Assembly (NCBI GenBank): GCA_938003985.1
Contig: CALKWZ010000087.1
Span: 1-64,000 of the forward strand
Direction: 5' to 3'
DNA length: 64,000 nucleotides
From: an uncultured Verrucomicrobiota bacterium
Lineage (GTDB): Bacteria > Verrucomicrobiota > Kiritimatiellia > CAIQIC01 > Lenti-01
A program made the position numbers and the translations under genes. Below are positions 17,958 to 28,108 of this stretch, one piece after another (within the stretch, counting starts at the first letter, position 1; every line of letters begins with the position of its first letter). Below the pieces are notes generated by a model. That model was not told the origin of the DNA, ran no database searches, and saw nothing but the letters and a program-made list of their open reading frames with translations.

Positions 17958-18860
17958 ATGGCGACGATGCCCCGCAGAGATTTCCTGAAGACGGCGGCGG
18001 CGACCGCCGCGGCCTTGGCTTTCGCGCCGCGCCGCCTGTTCGCCGAAGCCGGCGCGCCCGCCGCGCGCGTCGTGGTCGCGCACGGCACGGAGATTCCCCA
18101 GATGCTGGCCGCCGGTGTCGCCGCCCTCGGCGGCTGGGGCGCGTTCGTGAAGCCGGGCCAGAAGGCGACGATCAAGCCCAACGCCGGCTGGGCGTCCACC
18201 CCGGAGCAGGGCGCCAACACGCATCCCCAACTGGTCGAAGAAGCCATCCGCGCCTGCCGCGCCGCCGGCGCCTCCGAAGTCGTCCTGCCGGAAAATTCCT
18301 GTTCGCCTTCCGCGAAATCCTTCGCGATGAGCGGCATCGGCGCGGCGGCGAAGAATGCCGGCGGCCGGCTCTACGAACCGGACGACGACCAGGACTTCGT
18401 CGAGGTCGCCGTGCCCGGCGGAAAAACCCTCAAGCAGGTCGCCGTGGTCCGCGACGTGCTCGAAACCGGCTGCCTGATCAACATGCCCGTGGCCAAAACT
18501 CACGGCGGCGCAAAGCTGACGCTCGGCCTGAAAAACTGGATGGGGTCCGTGCGCGACCGGGGCAACTGGCACCGCAGGGGCCTGCACCAGTGCATCGCCG
18601 ATTTCGGCACCTTGGTCAAGGCGCACCTGACGATCGTGGACGCCACGCGGATCATGGTCACGAACGGCCCGCGCGGGCCAGGCGAACTGAAGACGCCGCA
18701 CCAGCTCGTGCTCGGGACCGATCCGGTGGCGGTGGACGCCTACGCGGCCACGCTGTTCGGCATGCAGCCGTTCGCCGTGCCGCATATCCAAATCGCCCAC
18801 GACATGGGCCTCGGGTGCGGCGACTTGGCGCGGATCGACGTCCAGCATCTCGAAGCGTGA
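17958..18860 (+). CDS. Tat-exported DUF362 family protein
   Basis: The 300-residue product starts with a twin-arginine signal (RRDFLKTAAATAAALAF) and contains the DUF362 core: VKPGQKATIKPNAGW near residue 66, INMPVAKTHGGAKLTLGLKNWMG near 171 and a C-terminal GTDPVAVDAYAA. The 4Fe-4S ferredoxin domain seen in some DUF362 proteins is missing; instead the next gene, overlapping by one base, encodes a four-cluster ferredoxin. A periplasmic redox or cofactor role together with that protein is likely but unproven. A GGAGG precedes the ATG. Confidence 0.88.
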   Translation: MATMPRRDFLKTAAATAAALAFAPRRLFAEAGAPAARVVVAHGTEIPQMLAAGVAALGGWGAFVKPGQKATIKPNAGWASTPEQGANTHPQLVEEAIRACRAAGASEVVLPENSCSPSAKSFAMSGIGAAAKNAGGRLYEPDDDQDFVEVAVPGGKTLKQVAVVRDVLETGCLINMPVAKTHGGAKLTLGLKNWMGSVRDRGNWHRRGLHQCIADFGTLVKAHLTIVDATRIMVTNGPRGPGELKTPHQLVLGTDPVAVDAYAATLFGMQPFAVPHIQIAHDMGLGCGDLARIDVQHLEA

Positions 18861-20047
18861 TGCGCCGCGGGATCCGCATCCTGGCCTTCCTGGTCGCGGC
18901 GCTGCTGGCGGTTCAAGTTTTGCCGTGGCGAGCCGCGGCGCGGGGATATCTCGGGCTGAGTCCGGAGCTGGGCATGGGCGGCGCACTGGCGGCGCGCGCG
19001 GCGTCGCCTTGGCTGCTGCTGGGCCTGGCCGTTCTGGCGATTGCCGCATTTCGCAGCCGATGGTTTTGCCGCTATCTGTGCCCGACGGGATTCGCGGCGG
19101 AACTCGTTGGCCGGCTCAATCCGCGCGCTCGCGGCCGGTTCGCGCGCTGGCCGAACGTCGGCCGCGTGCTGCTGGCCATCCTGATCGGCGGCGCGGCGTG
19201 CGGCGTGCCGCTGTTCGTCTGGCTGGATCCCTTGGCGATCTTCAACGGATTTTTCGCGGCGTGGCGCGCGCCGCTGGCGGGCAGTTCGTTCGCGCTGGCG
19301 GCGGGATTTCCGCTGATCCTGCTGCTGAGCTTGTTCGCGCCGAACGCGTGGTGCCAGAAGGTCTGCCCGCTGGGCGCGGCGCAGGATCTCGCGGCCCGGC
19401 TGCATCGGATGGCGGCGCAACGGGGCCATCCGGCGCCGGAAAAATCCTTCGGGCTCGATCTCAGCCGGCGGGAATTCCTCGGGGCGGCGGCGGGCGGGGC
19501 CGCGGCGCTGGCCTTGCGGCGGACGGCGGTGGGTCGGAATCCGCCGATCCGGCCGCCCGGCGCGCGCCCGGAGGACCAATTCGCGGGCCTGTGCGCGCGC
19601 TGCGGGGCATGCCTGCGGGCGTGCCCGTACGGCATTTTGATACCGGACCTCGGCGCGGGCGGGGTGGCGGGCCTGCTGGCGCCGAAAATCGATTATTCCA
19701 AGGCGCACTGCTTCGAGTATTGCCACGAATGCACGAAGGTGTGTCCCACCGGCGCGATCGAGCGGCTGGCGCTAGAGGCTAAGCACAATCGCGCCATCGG
19801 CTTGGCCGAGATCGACCGCAAAAAATGCATCGCGTGGGATTACGGGCAATACTGCATGGTGTGCCACGAATTCTGCCCGTATCTAGCCATCGATTCGGTG
19901 GAGCGCAACGGCGTGGAATGCCCGACGGTCAAACCGGAGATGTGCCGCGGCTGCGGGGCGTGCCAGGTGAACTGTCCGGCGCTGCCGGACAAGGCCATCG
20001 TCGTGAAAAGCATCCCGCAGCGCCCCGCGCGGCCGCTGGAAGGCTGA
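18860..20047 (+). CDS. NapH-like membrane ferredoxin fused to a NapG-like four-[4Fe-4S] ferredoxin
   Basis: The 395-residue protein has two parts. Residues 1 to about 195 hold four hydrophobic helices and two cysteine motifs of the NapH/NosR/RdxA type (CRYLCPTG near 73, CQKVCPLG near 166). After a Tat-like LSRREFLGAAAGG at about residue 201, a second part carries four 4Fe-4S motifs: CARCGACLRACPYG, CHECTKVCPTG, CMVCHEFCP and CRGCGACQVNCP. NapG and NapH are normally separate proteins that pass quinol electrons to the periplasm; here they read through as one frame. Translation is coupled to DUF362 (TGATG overlap). It likely feeds electrons to, or takes them from, the exported DUF362 partner. 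Confidence 0.88.
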   Translation: MRRGIRILAFLVAALLAVQVLPWRAAARGYLGLSPELGMGGALAARAASPWLLLGLAVLAIAAFRSRWFCRYLCPTGFAAELVGRLNPRARGRFARWPNVGRVLLAILIGGAACGVPLFVWLDPLAIFNGFFAAWRAPLAGSSFALAAGFPLILLLSLFAPNAWCQKVCPLGAAQDLAARLHRMAAQRGHPAPEKSFGLDLSRREFLGAAAGGAAALALRRTAVGRNPPIRPPGARPEDQFAGLCARCGACLRACPYGILIPDLGAGGVAGLLAPKIDYSKAHCFEYCHECTKVCPTGAIERLALEAKHNRAIGLAEIDRKKCIAWDYGQYCMVCHEFCPYLAIDSVERNGVECPTVKPEMCRGCGACQVNCPALPDKAIVVKSIPQRPARPLEG

Positions 20048-20464
20048 TCAATCGTCGCGCGCCGGCTTCTGGCGCAGGGCTTTTTTCGCGCCGTGCTTTT
20101 TCTTGGCGTCGACCATGATGGCGGTCTGCCGGCGGGAACGGCGGCGCTTCTGGCGGCGGATCTTCTCGCGCTCCTGCTGCTTCTTCGATTTCTCGCCGTG
20201 GATTTTCTCGGCGATCTTGTCGCACAGGTCGCGGCGCGCGAGGAAGCGGTTGAGGGACTGCGAGCGTTCCTGCGCGCAACGGACTTCGAGGCCGGTGGGC
20301 TTGTGGCGCAGGCAGACGGTGGAGGAGGTCTTGTTCGTCTTCTGCCCGCCCGGGCCGCCGCCGCGGATGAACCACTCCTGCAGGTCGCTTTCGGCGATGC
20401 CGAGCGCGGCCATGCGCTGGAGCAGCTGGTTTTCCTTTTCGAAGCTGACGGGGAACGGGCTCAT
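20048..20464 (-). CDS. Class I release-factor-like peptidyl-tRNA hydrolase domain protein
   Basis: The 138-residue protein contains the catalytic GGQ loop (RGGGPGGQKTNKT near residue 36) followed by VRCAQERSQSLNR and a very basic Lys/Arg/Gln C-terminal tail, the arrangement of the ArfB/YaeJ and C12orf65-type families that release peptides from stalled ribosomes. There is no codon-recognition domain. The spacing LQEWFIRGGGPGGQK fits the release-factor-like family more than canonical ArfB; the exact subclass is uncertain. Its ATG overlaps the folP stop by 4 bp (ATGA), so the two are translationally coupled. Confidence 0.85.
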   Translation of the reverse strand: MSPFPVSFEKENQLLQRMAALGIAESDLQEWFIRGGGPGGQKTNKTSSTVCLRHKPTGLEVRCAQERSQSLNRFLARRDLCDKIAEKIHGEKSKKQQEREKIRRQKRRRSRRQTAIMVDAKKKHGAKKALRQKPARDD

Positions 20465-21201
20465 GGGGCGGTTTCCTGCCGCAGAAGATCGTTGAAAGGG
20501 CGCAGTTCATGCAAGCGCAGAATCGCCGCGCCGTTTTTCCAGGCTTGGAACGCCATCTGGGCGCTGGCCTGATCGCGGTCGGCGTCGGGGCGCAAATGGC
20601 GGACGATGCGCTTGCGCGAGAGGCCGATCAAAACGGGGTAGCCGAGGACGACGAGCGGCGCGAGGTTGTCGAGAATGGCCGCGTCCTGCGGGCGCGTGGT
20701 GCCGAAGCCGATGCCGGGATCGACGATGATCCGGTCCGGCGCGAGGCCCAGTTCCGCGCTGCGCGCGGCGAGCCAGGCGGCGATGGTTGCGGAAGGCCGC
20801 CCGTCGTCTTCGGGCAGCGCGTGGGCGACGCCGTGCATGAGGACGACGGGGAAATCGCCGCTCCGGGCGAATTCGGCCATGCCGGGGCGGGACAGTGCCG
20901 CGACGTCGTTCAGGATTTCCGCGCCGTGGTCGAACGCGGCGCGGGCGACGGCGGCCTTGCTGGTATCCACGGAAATCGGGATTTTCAGCCGGCCGGCGAG
21001 GCGGTCGAGGACGGGCAGCAGGCGGCGGAGTTCTTCTTCCTCGGAAACCAATTCGTGGCCGGGGCGGGTGGATTCCGCGCCGAGGTCGAGAATGGCCGCG
21101 CCGTCGGCCTCCAGTTTCAGCGCCTGCGCTTCGGCGGCGCCGGGATCGAGGAATTTTCCGCCGTCGGAAAACGAGTCCGGCGTGAGGTTCAGGATGCCCA
21201 T
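20461..21201 (-). CDS. folP: Dihydropteroate synthase
   Basis: The product starts at the conserved MGILNLTPDSFSDGG and continues with LDLGAESTRPG, SVDTSKAAVA, a LND(V/A) strand and DPGIGFG, ending in an IGLSRKR...HLRP block: all DHPS pterin- and pABA-binding motifs. It condenses pABA with dihydropterin pyrophosphate in folate synthesis. At 246 residues it is short, because most DHPS proteins have 10-20 residues before MGILN. The frame is open a further 37 codons to an ATG at 21312, but that stretch is made of intergenic repeats (CCTGTC-type and the 31-bp array), so the true N-terminus is uncertain. No Shine-Dalgarno supports either start. Confidence 0.93.
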   Translation of the reverse strand: MGILNLTPDSFSDGGKFLDPGAAEAQALKLEADGAAILDLGAESTRPGHELVSEEEELRRLLPVLDRLAGRLKIPISVDTSKAAVARAAFDHGAEILNDVAALSRPGMAEFARSGDFPVVLMHGVAHALPEDDGRPSATIAAWLAARSAELGLAPDRIIVDPGIGFGTTRPQDAAILDNLAPLVVLGYPVLIGLSRKRIVRHLRPDADRDQASAQMAFQAWKNGAAILRLHELRPFNDLLRQETAP

Positions 21202-21212
21202 GAGCAGGGGAG

Positions 21213-21240
21213 GAGACGGGGGACAGGGGACAGGCGACAG
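21213..21240. repeat. Short GGGACAGGGGACAGG-type phrase repeat
   Basis: GACGGGGGACAGGGGACAGG followed by CGACAGGG is a near-tandem array of a GGGACAG word, directly in front of the folP coding core. Confidence 0.6.
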
Positions 21241-21279
21241 GGAGGCGGAGGGATTTTCCGCGGCGCGGAGAATCCGCCG

Positions 21280-21372
21280 AAAGTTTTTACGTTCTACGTA
21301 ATTTTCGCTCAAAGTTTTTACGTTCTACGTAAAATTCGCTGAAAGTTTTTACGTACTACGTAAAAACCGGTC
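21280..21372. repeat. Three tandem 31-bp repeats with an internal palindrome
   Basis: AAAGTTTTTACGTTCTACGT begins at 21280, 21311 and 21342, exactly 31 bp apart. Each unit holds an inverted repeat; in the third it is a perfect palindrome, GTTTTTACGTA-C-TACGTAAAAAC. AT-rich in a GC-rich setting, between folP and the end of ftsH, and ending at the ftsH stop codon. Confidence 0.88.
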
Positions 21373-23295
<1,923 letters not shown>

Positions 23296-23422
23296 GATGC
23301 TCGGTTTTCGGGGATTTTGGGGTTCGAGTGGGCACCCTATCACGATGGCCGGGGCGGGGCAACCCCGGGAAGCCGTACAAAATGGGTGAAGCGCAGCGGA
23401 AATGCGGTAGAATGGGCCGCAT

Positions 23423-24121
23423 ATGGCGAAAAAGCGACAACCGACGGTCCTGTTCGACATCGACGGCACGCTGCTGGACACGCACGGGTTCGGCCGCGAG
23501 GCGTTCATCCGGGGCTTGGCCCACGTGACGGGCGAGCGCGACGAACTGGCCTACGTGTCGTTCGCGGGCAACACGGACCGCAACGTGCTCGACCAAGTGA
23601 TGGCGCACCGGAACCTGCATCTGGCGGAAGCGGAAATCCGGCGGATCTTCGCGCGCATCGCCGAGGAGCTGCGGGAGCTGCTGCAGGCGAATCCGGGCAA
23701 GGAAATCGCGGGCGCGCGGCGCTTGCTGAAGCATTTGGCCGCGGAAGGGACGGCGCTGGGACTGGTGACGGGCAACATCCGGGCCTGCGCCTACCTGAAG
23801 CTGGGGAGCGTGGGGTTCGACCGCTATTTCGGGTTCGGCGGGTTCGGGGACGAGCACGCGGACCGGGCGCAGATCGCCCGCGCAGCCTTGGCGGCGGCGC
23901 AAGCGGCGGGGGTCGCGGTGGCGGCCGGAGCGGTCTGTCTGGTGGGCGACACGCCCTTCGACGTGGCGGCGGGGCGGGCGCTGGGCATCCCGGTGATCGG
24001 GGTGGCGACGGGGGGCCGATACGGGCCGGAAGACCTGCGGAAGGCCGGCGCAACTATAACCATGGCAGACTATTCCGATCTGGAAGGCTTGCTGGACTGG
24101 CTGGGGGAGACCCTGAAGTAA
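23423..24121 (+). CDS. HAD-family phosphohydrolase (Gph-like)
   Basis: The 232-residue protein has the HAD motifs in order: FDIDGTLLDT (catalytic Asp pair, near residue 11), LGLVTGNI (motif II Thr) near 113, and GDTPFDVAAGRALG with a preceding Asp pair near 175. A four-helix C1 cap lies between motifs I and II, as in phosphoglycolate phosphatase. The substrate cannot be deduced. It diverges from ftsH across 127 bp and is followed by pyruvate kinase after 43 bp, so it may share a transcript with that gene. Confidence 0.92.
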   Translation: MAKKRQPTVLFDIDGTLLDTHGFGREAFIRGLAHVTGERDELAYVSFAGNTDRNVLDQVMAHRNLHLAEAEIRRIFARIAEELRELLQANPGKEIAGARRLLKHLAAEGTALGLVTGNIRACAYLKLGSVGFDRYFGFGGFGDEHADRAQIARAALAAAQAAGVAVAAGAVCLVGDTPFDVAAGRALGIPVIGVATGGRYGPEDLRKAGATITMADYSDLEGLLDWLGETLK

Positions 24122-24164
24122 AACGCTTGACTCGAAGGGGGCGGACGAGGAGAATCCCGCGACC

Positions 24165-25580
24165 ATGAGAAAAACCAAGATCGTTTGCACCATTGGCCCC
24201 GCCTCCGACAGCCCCGACGTCATCCGCCGGATGATGGACGCCGGCATGAACGTGGCCCGCCTCAATTTTTCGCACGGCACCCGCGAAGCCCATGCCGCCA
24301 AAATCGCCCTCATCCGCCAGATCGCCGCGGAGAAGAACCTCCCGATCGCCATTTTGCAGGATCTGGCCGGGCCGAAGATCCGGACGGGCGTTTTCGGCTG
24401 CGGCAGCATCGAGCTGAAGACCGGCGAGACGTTCACCCTGACCGCCCGCGACGTGCCCGGCAACGAGAAGGAAGTGGGCCTCACCTACCGCGAACTGCCC
24501 CAGGACGTCCAGGAGGGCGACACGCTCCTGCTGGCCGACGGCGCGCTCGAACTGCGCGTGGAAAAGGTCGCCGGCCCCGACATCCTCTGCCGCGTGATTT
24601 TGGGCGGCCGCCTCAGCAGCCACAAGGGCATCAACCTGCCCTCGCGCAGCATCCGCGCGCCGATCCTGACGAACAAGGACTACGAGGATCTCGCTTTCGG
24701 GCTCGCGCAGGACGTGGACTACGTCGCGCTCTCGTTCGTGCGGTCGGCGGCCGACATCGAAGTGGCCCGCGCCTACATGCGGGCGCAGGGCAAGATCAAG
24801 CCCATCGTCGCCAAGATCGAGAAGCACGAGGCGCTCGCGGAGCTCGACGGGATCATCGCCGCCGTGGACGGCATCATGGTCGCGCGCGGCGATCTCGGCG
24901 TGGACATCCCGCCGGAAAAGGTGCCCACCGCCCAGCGGCGCATCATCGAAAAGGCCAATTTCGCCGGCAAGCCCGTCATCACCGCCACGCAGATGCTCAA
25001 GAGCATGACCGACGCCCCGCGGCCGACCCGCGCGGAAGTCACCGACGTCACCAACGCCGTGCTGGAAGGCACCGACGCGGTGATGTTGTCGGAAGAAAGC
25101 GCGATGGGCCAGTACCCCGTCGAGGCGGTGGCGACGATGGCCAAGATCGCCGAGGAAGCCGAGAAGGGCTATCCGCGCGCGGCGTGGTGGCAGCGCCTGC
25201 AGCAGGTGGAAACGGTGGACGAATCGGAAGCGATCGCCCGCGCGGCCTGCTCGCTGGCCGAGACGATCGACGCCCGGGCGCTGGTGATCGCGACGCAGAC
25301 GGGCGGCACGGCCCGGCTGGCCGCCAAGACCCGCCCCGCGCAGACGATCCTGGCCGGCACGACCGAACCCGACGCGTTCCGGCGCCTGGCGCTGGTGCGC
25401 GGCGTGCGGCCGATGATGATCCAGCCGGTGGACCTGCTGATCCATCTGTTCGAGGAAATGCACCGCGCGGCCAAGGAAACCGGCGTCGTGAAGACCGGCG
25501 ATTCCGTCGTCTGCACCGCCGGCTTCCCGCTGGGCAAGACCGGCGCGAGCAACCTCATCAAAGTCGAGATCGTCCCGTAG
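24165..25580 (+). CDS. pyk: Pyruvate kinase
   Basis: The 471-residue enzyme starts MRKTKIVCTIGPAS and has the (beta/alpha)8 barrel interrupted by the B domain (about residues 70-165). The active-site strand IVAKIEKHEAL, MVARGDLGVDIP and KPVITATQMLKSM segments are all present. It converts PEP and ADP to pyruvate and ATP. The C-terminal allosteric domain is of normal size, without the extra PEP-utiliser domain found in some Bacillus enzymes. GAGGAG lies ahead of the ATG. Confidence 0.97.
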   Translation: MRKTKIVCTIGPASDSPDVIRRMMDAGMNVARLNFSHGTREAHAAKIALIRQIAAEKNLPIAILQDLAGPKIRTGVFGCGSIELKTGETFTLTARDVPGNEKEVGLTYRELPQDVQEGDTLLLADGALELRVEKVAGPDILCRVILGGRLSSHKGINLPSRSIRAPILTNKDYEDLAFGLAQDVDYVALSFVRSAADIEVARAYMRAQGKIKPIVAKIEKHEALAELDGIIAAVDGIMVARGDLGVDIPPEKVPTAQRRIIEKANFAGKPVITATQMLKSMTDAPRPTRAEVTDVTNAVLEGTDAVMLSEESAMGQYPVEAVATMAKIAEEAEKGYPRAAWWQRLQQVETVDESEAIARAACSLAETIDARALVIATQTGGTARLAAKTRPAQTILAGTTEPDAFRRLALVRGVRPMMIQPVDLLIHLFEEMHRAAKETGVVKTGDSVVCTAGFPLGKTGASNLIKVEIVP

Positions 25581-25612
25581 TCCGCCCGGCGGACAATTCG
25601 CGCGCGCGGCGT

Positions 25613-25641
25613 TGCCAAGCCGGCCGCGCGCGCGTATCTTT
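25613..25641 (+). promoter_or_regulatory. Sigma70-type promoter for the DUF6941-hypC-hemW cluster
   Basis: TTGCCA (25613-25618), 17-bp spacer, TATCTT (25636-25641), 51 bp ahead of the ATG at 25692. Confidence 0.6.
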
Positions 25642-25691
25642 GGAGTCCATCGGGATGCCCGCGGGCGTCCGCGAAAAAAGGAAAACGCCCC

Positions 25692-26132
25692 ATGGCCATG
25701 CTGCCCGATCTGCAATCCACGCTGCTGTGCGACGACGTCCGCCAGGAACGCACCGGCAAGTTCATCTTGATCGGCCTGTTCGACTCGCTCGGCAGTCCGA
25801 CTTTTCCGTTCCGCCATCCGCGCATGTTCCTGACGACGCGCTGGTGCTCGGGCGAGGGCGACTTCGAGCAGCGCACCCGCATCCTGCGACCGGACATGAG
25901 TTCGGTCGTGGCCGAAGGCCGGCCGATCCCCGTGAAGCTGCCGCACGCGGAAGCGACGGCCACCAACGTCGAGCTGTTCCTGAACCTGGAATTCCACGAG
26001 CCCGGCACGCACTGGGTCGAGGTGCTGCTCGACGGCGACATCAAGATCCGCTTCCCCCTGCGGGTGGGGAAGGTGAACGCCCCGCCGCCGCCGGGACCCG
26101 GCGGCCACCACTTCGAGCACGGGAACGGCTAG
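25692..26132 (+). CDS. DUF6941-like family protein
   Basis: The 146-residue soluble protein begins MAMLPDLQSTLLCDDVRQE, then KFILIGLFDSLG, and ends in an NVELFLNLEFHEPGTHWVEV strand pair with a Pro/Gly/His tail. The LLCDDVRxExxGKFxLIGxF layout is what I associate with the DUF6941 family, small beta-rich proteins of unknown function; this is recall rather than a search. It has its own promoter and is followed after 2 bp by hypC. Confidence 0.65.
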   Translation: MAMLPDLQSTLLCDDVRQERTGKFILIGLFDSLGSPTFPFRHPRMFLTTRWCSGEGDFEQRTRILRPDMSSVVAEGRPIPVKLPHAEATATNVELFLNLEFHEPGTHWVEVLLDGDIKIRFPLRVGKVNAPPPPGPGGHHFEHGNG

Positions 26133-26134
26133 CG

Positions 26135-26365
26135 ATGTGCCTCGCGATTCCAGGCCGGGTGGTGGCGATCTCGGACGGCGAAGGCTTCGACCGCCGCGGC
26201 ACCGTGGATTTCGCCGGCGCGCGGCAGGAAGTCTCGCTGGCCTATCTGCCCGAGACGCAGATCGGCGACTACGTCCTCGTGCACGTGGGCTTCGCCATGA
26301 CGCGGCTCGATACCGACGAAGCCGAGCGCATCCTGCGGGAAATCCGCGAGCTGGAAGCCGGCTGA
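26135..26365 (+). CDS. HypC/HupF-family hydrogenase maturation chaperone, orphan
   Basis: The 76-residue protein has the invariant N-terminal MCLAIPG with Cys2, then a GTVDFAGARQEVSLAYL strand pair and VGDYVLVHVGFAM-like core, as in HypC. HypC carries the Fe(CN)2CO group from HypD to the large subunit of NiFe hydrogenases. No hydrogenase, hypD or hypE is in the window. It starts 2 bp after the DUF6941 stop and ends 18 bp before the hemW-like gene, so it is in that operon. Too short for anything but this family. Confidence 0.92.
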   Translation: MCLAIPGRVVAISDGEGFDRRGTVDFAGARQEVSLAYLPETQIGDYVLVHVGFAMTRLDTDEAERILREIRELEAG

Positions 26366-26383
26366 CGCCGGCCGCGGGCCGCC

Positions 26384-27475
26384 ATGGATTCCGGCCTCTA
26401 CGTCCACGTTCCGTTCTGCGTCCGCAAATGCGGCTACTGCGCGTTTTTCTCGCGCCCGGCGGAGCCCGGCCTCGTGGCGGCGTGGTTCGCGGGGCTCGAG
26501 CGCGAACTGGCGGCGCTGCCCGCCGGCTTCGCCCCGACGAGCGTTTTCTTCGGCGGCGGCACGCCGACGGCCCTGGACGAACGCGAACTGGCGCGCCTGC
26601 TCGATCTCGTCCGCGCGCGGGTGGACTTGCGGAACCTCGCCGAATGGACCTGCGAGGCCAATCCGGGCACGCTCTCCCCCGCGAAGCTGGCGCGCTTGCG
26701 CGCCGGCGGCGTGGACCGGCTCTCGCTGGGCGCGCAGTCGTTCGCCGACTCGACGCTGCGGCAACTGGGCCGCATCCACGCGGCGGACGAAACGCGCGCG
26801 GCGGTGGCGCAGGCGCGGGAAGCGGGCTTCGCCAACGTCGGGCTCGACCTGATCTACGGGGTGCCGGGCGTCGCGCGGGAAACGGTCCAGGCCGACGTCG
26901 AAGCGGCGCTGGCGCTCGCGCCGGAGCATCTGTCCTGCTACTGCCTGGAAATCGAAGAGGGCACGCCGTTCGCGCAGGCGGCGGCGGCGGGCCGGCTGGC
27001 CCTATCGGAAGACGAGCAGCGCGCGCAATTCGACTGGGCGCGCGCGCGCCTGGCCGCGGCGGGGTTCGCGCACTACGAGATTTCCAACTTCGCGCGGCCG
27101 GGGCGCGCGTGCCGGCAGAACGGGCTCTACTGGAACGGCGGGGAATATATCGGCGTCGGACCGGCGGCGCATTCGCACTGGGCCGGCGCGCGGTGGGGAA
27201 ATACGCCCGAGCTGCCGGAATGGACGCGGGCGTTCGAAGAGAAGCTCGCGCCCGCGGCCAAGGCGCGCGAAACGCTGGTGATGGGGCTGCGGCGGCTCGC
27301 GGGCTGGGACCGGGCGGAATTCCGCGCGGTGACGGGATTCGACTACGACGAGTTGCGCGGCCCGGAAATCGCGCGGCTGGCGGCGGAGGGGTTGCTGGTG
27401 GTCGAACCGGACCGCATCCGGCTGACGGACGACGCCCTGTTCGTCAGCGACGCGGTCTTCGCGGAACTGGTTTGA
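26384..27475 (+). CDS. hemW: HemW-like radical SAM protein (coproporphyrinogen III oxidase family)
   Basis: The 363-residue protein has the radical SAM CxxxCxxC motif near the N-terminus (VHVPFCVRKCGYCAFFS), the FFGGGTPTAL segment and a DLIYGVPG block, and a C-terminal winged-helix-like HemN_C domain. The HemW branch is a haem chaperone rather than a true HemN: HemN proteins are longer (about 450 residues) and have an extra N-terminal extension. The length here fits HemW. Third gene of the cluster with DUF6941 and hypC. Confidence 0.9.
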   Translation: MDSGLYVHVPFCVRKCGYCAFFSRPAEPGLVAAWFAGLERELAALPAGFAPTSVFFGGGTPTALDERELARLLDLVRARVDLRNLAEWTCEANPGTLSPAKLARLRAGGVDRLSLGAQSFADSTLRQLGRIHAADETRAAVAQAREAGFANVGLDLIYGVPGVARETVQADVEAALALAPEHLSCYCLEIEEGTPFAQAAAAGRLALSEDEQRAQFDWARARLAAAGFAHYEISNFARPGRACRQNGLYWNGGEYIGVGPAAHSHWAGARWGNTPELPEWTRAFEEKLAPAAKARETLVMGLRRLAGWDRAEFRAVTGFDYDELRGPEIARLAAEGLLVVEPDRIRLTDDALFVSDAVFAELV

Positions 27476-27481
27476 GGCGGC

Positions 27482-28108
27482 TCAGCCCTGCATGAAGTAG
27501 TTGTCGCGGCGTTCGCGGTCGAGGGTGGTGGCTTCGCCGTGGCCGGGATAGACCGTCCAGTTGCCGTCGAGCGCGGCGAGTTTGCGCAGCGAGCGCATCA
27601 GGGCGCGGGCGTCGCCGCCGGGCAGATCGGTGCGGCCCGCGGTGCCGCGGAACAGGGTGTCGCCGGTGAACAGCGCGCGGTCGTCTTCCAGTTTCCAGCA
27701 CACGCCGCCGGGCGTGTGGCCGGGAGTTTCGACGAGGCTCCAGCGGGCGCCGGCGAGTTCCAGCGCGACGCCTTCTTCCACGGGCACGAGGGGGGCCGCG
27801 GGCGTTTCCGGCGCGTCGTAGAACCCGGGCAGGTTGTTGCGCTCGCTGAAGCACCACGCCGCGTCGCGCGGATGGACGTGGATCGGCGCCGGATGGACCG
27901 CGCACAGCGCCGCCAGCGCGGTGAGGTGGTCGACGTGGCCGTGGGTGAGCAGATAGGCCACCACGACGGCGTCCCGCTCGCGCAGATGGGCCAGCAGGCG
28001 CGGGGCGTCGTCGCCCGGGTCGATCACGACCGTTTCGCGGGTCGCGGGATTCGCCACGAAATAGCAATTTTCTTCGATAAAGCCGGTCACTTGTGCTTCA
28101 ATGCGCAT
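27482..28108 (-). CDS. Metallo-beta-lactamase-fold hydrolase (glyoxalase II-like)
   Basis: The 208-residue enzyme has the MBL metal-binding signature THGHVDH near residue 53, a TPGHTPGG loop, FTGDTLF and a final YPGHGEATT, matching small glyoxalase II-like hydrolases that hydrolyse thioesters such as S-lactoylglutathione. The start is placed at MRIEAQVTG (28108); 28114 is also possible. Either start codon overlaps the start of the divergent ABC ATPase gene, leaving no intergenic space. Convergent with hemW, 6 bp apart. Confidence 0.9.
   Translation of the reverse strand: MRIEAQVTGFIEENCYFVANPATRETVVIDPGDDAPRLLAHLRERDAVVVAYLLTHGHVDHLTALAALCAVHPAPIHVHPRDAAWCFSERNNLPGFYDAPETPAAPLVPVEEGVALELAGARWSLVETPGHTPGGVCWKLEDDRALFTGDTLFRGTAGRTDLPGGDARALMRSLRKLAALDGNWTVYPGHGEATTLDRERRDNYFMQG

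Noticed and set aside
21280..21372. CRISPR array
   Set aside because: The repeats are directly adjacent with no unique spacers and no cas genes nearby.
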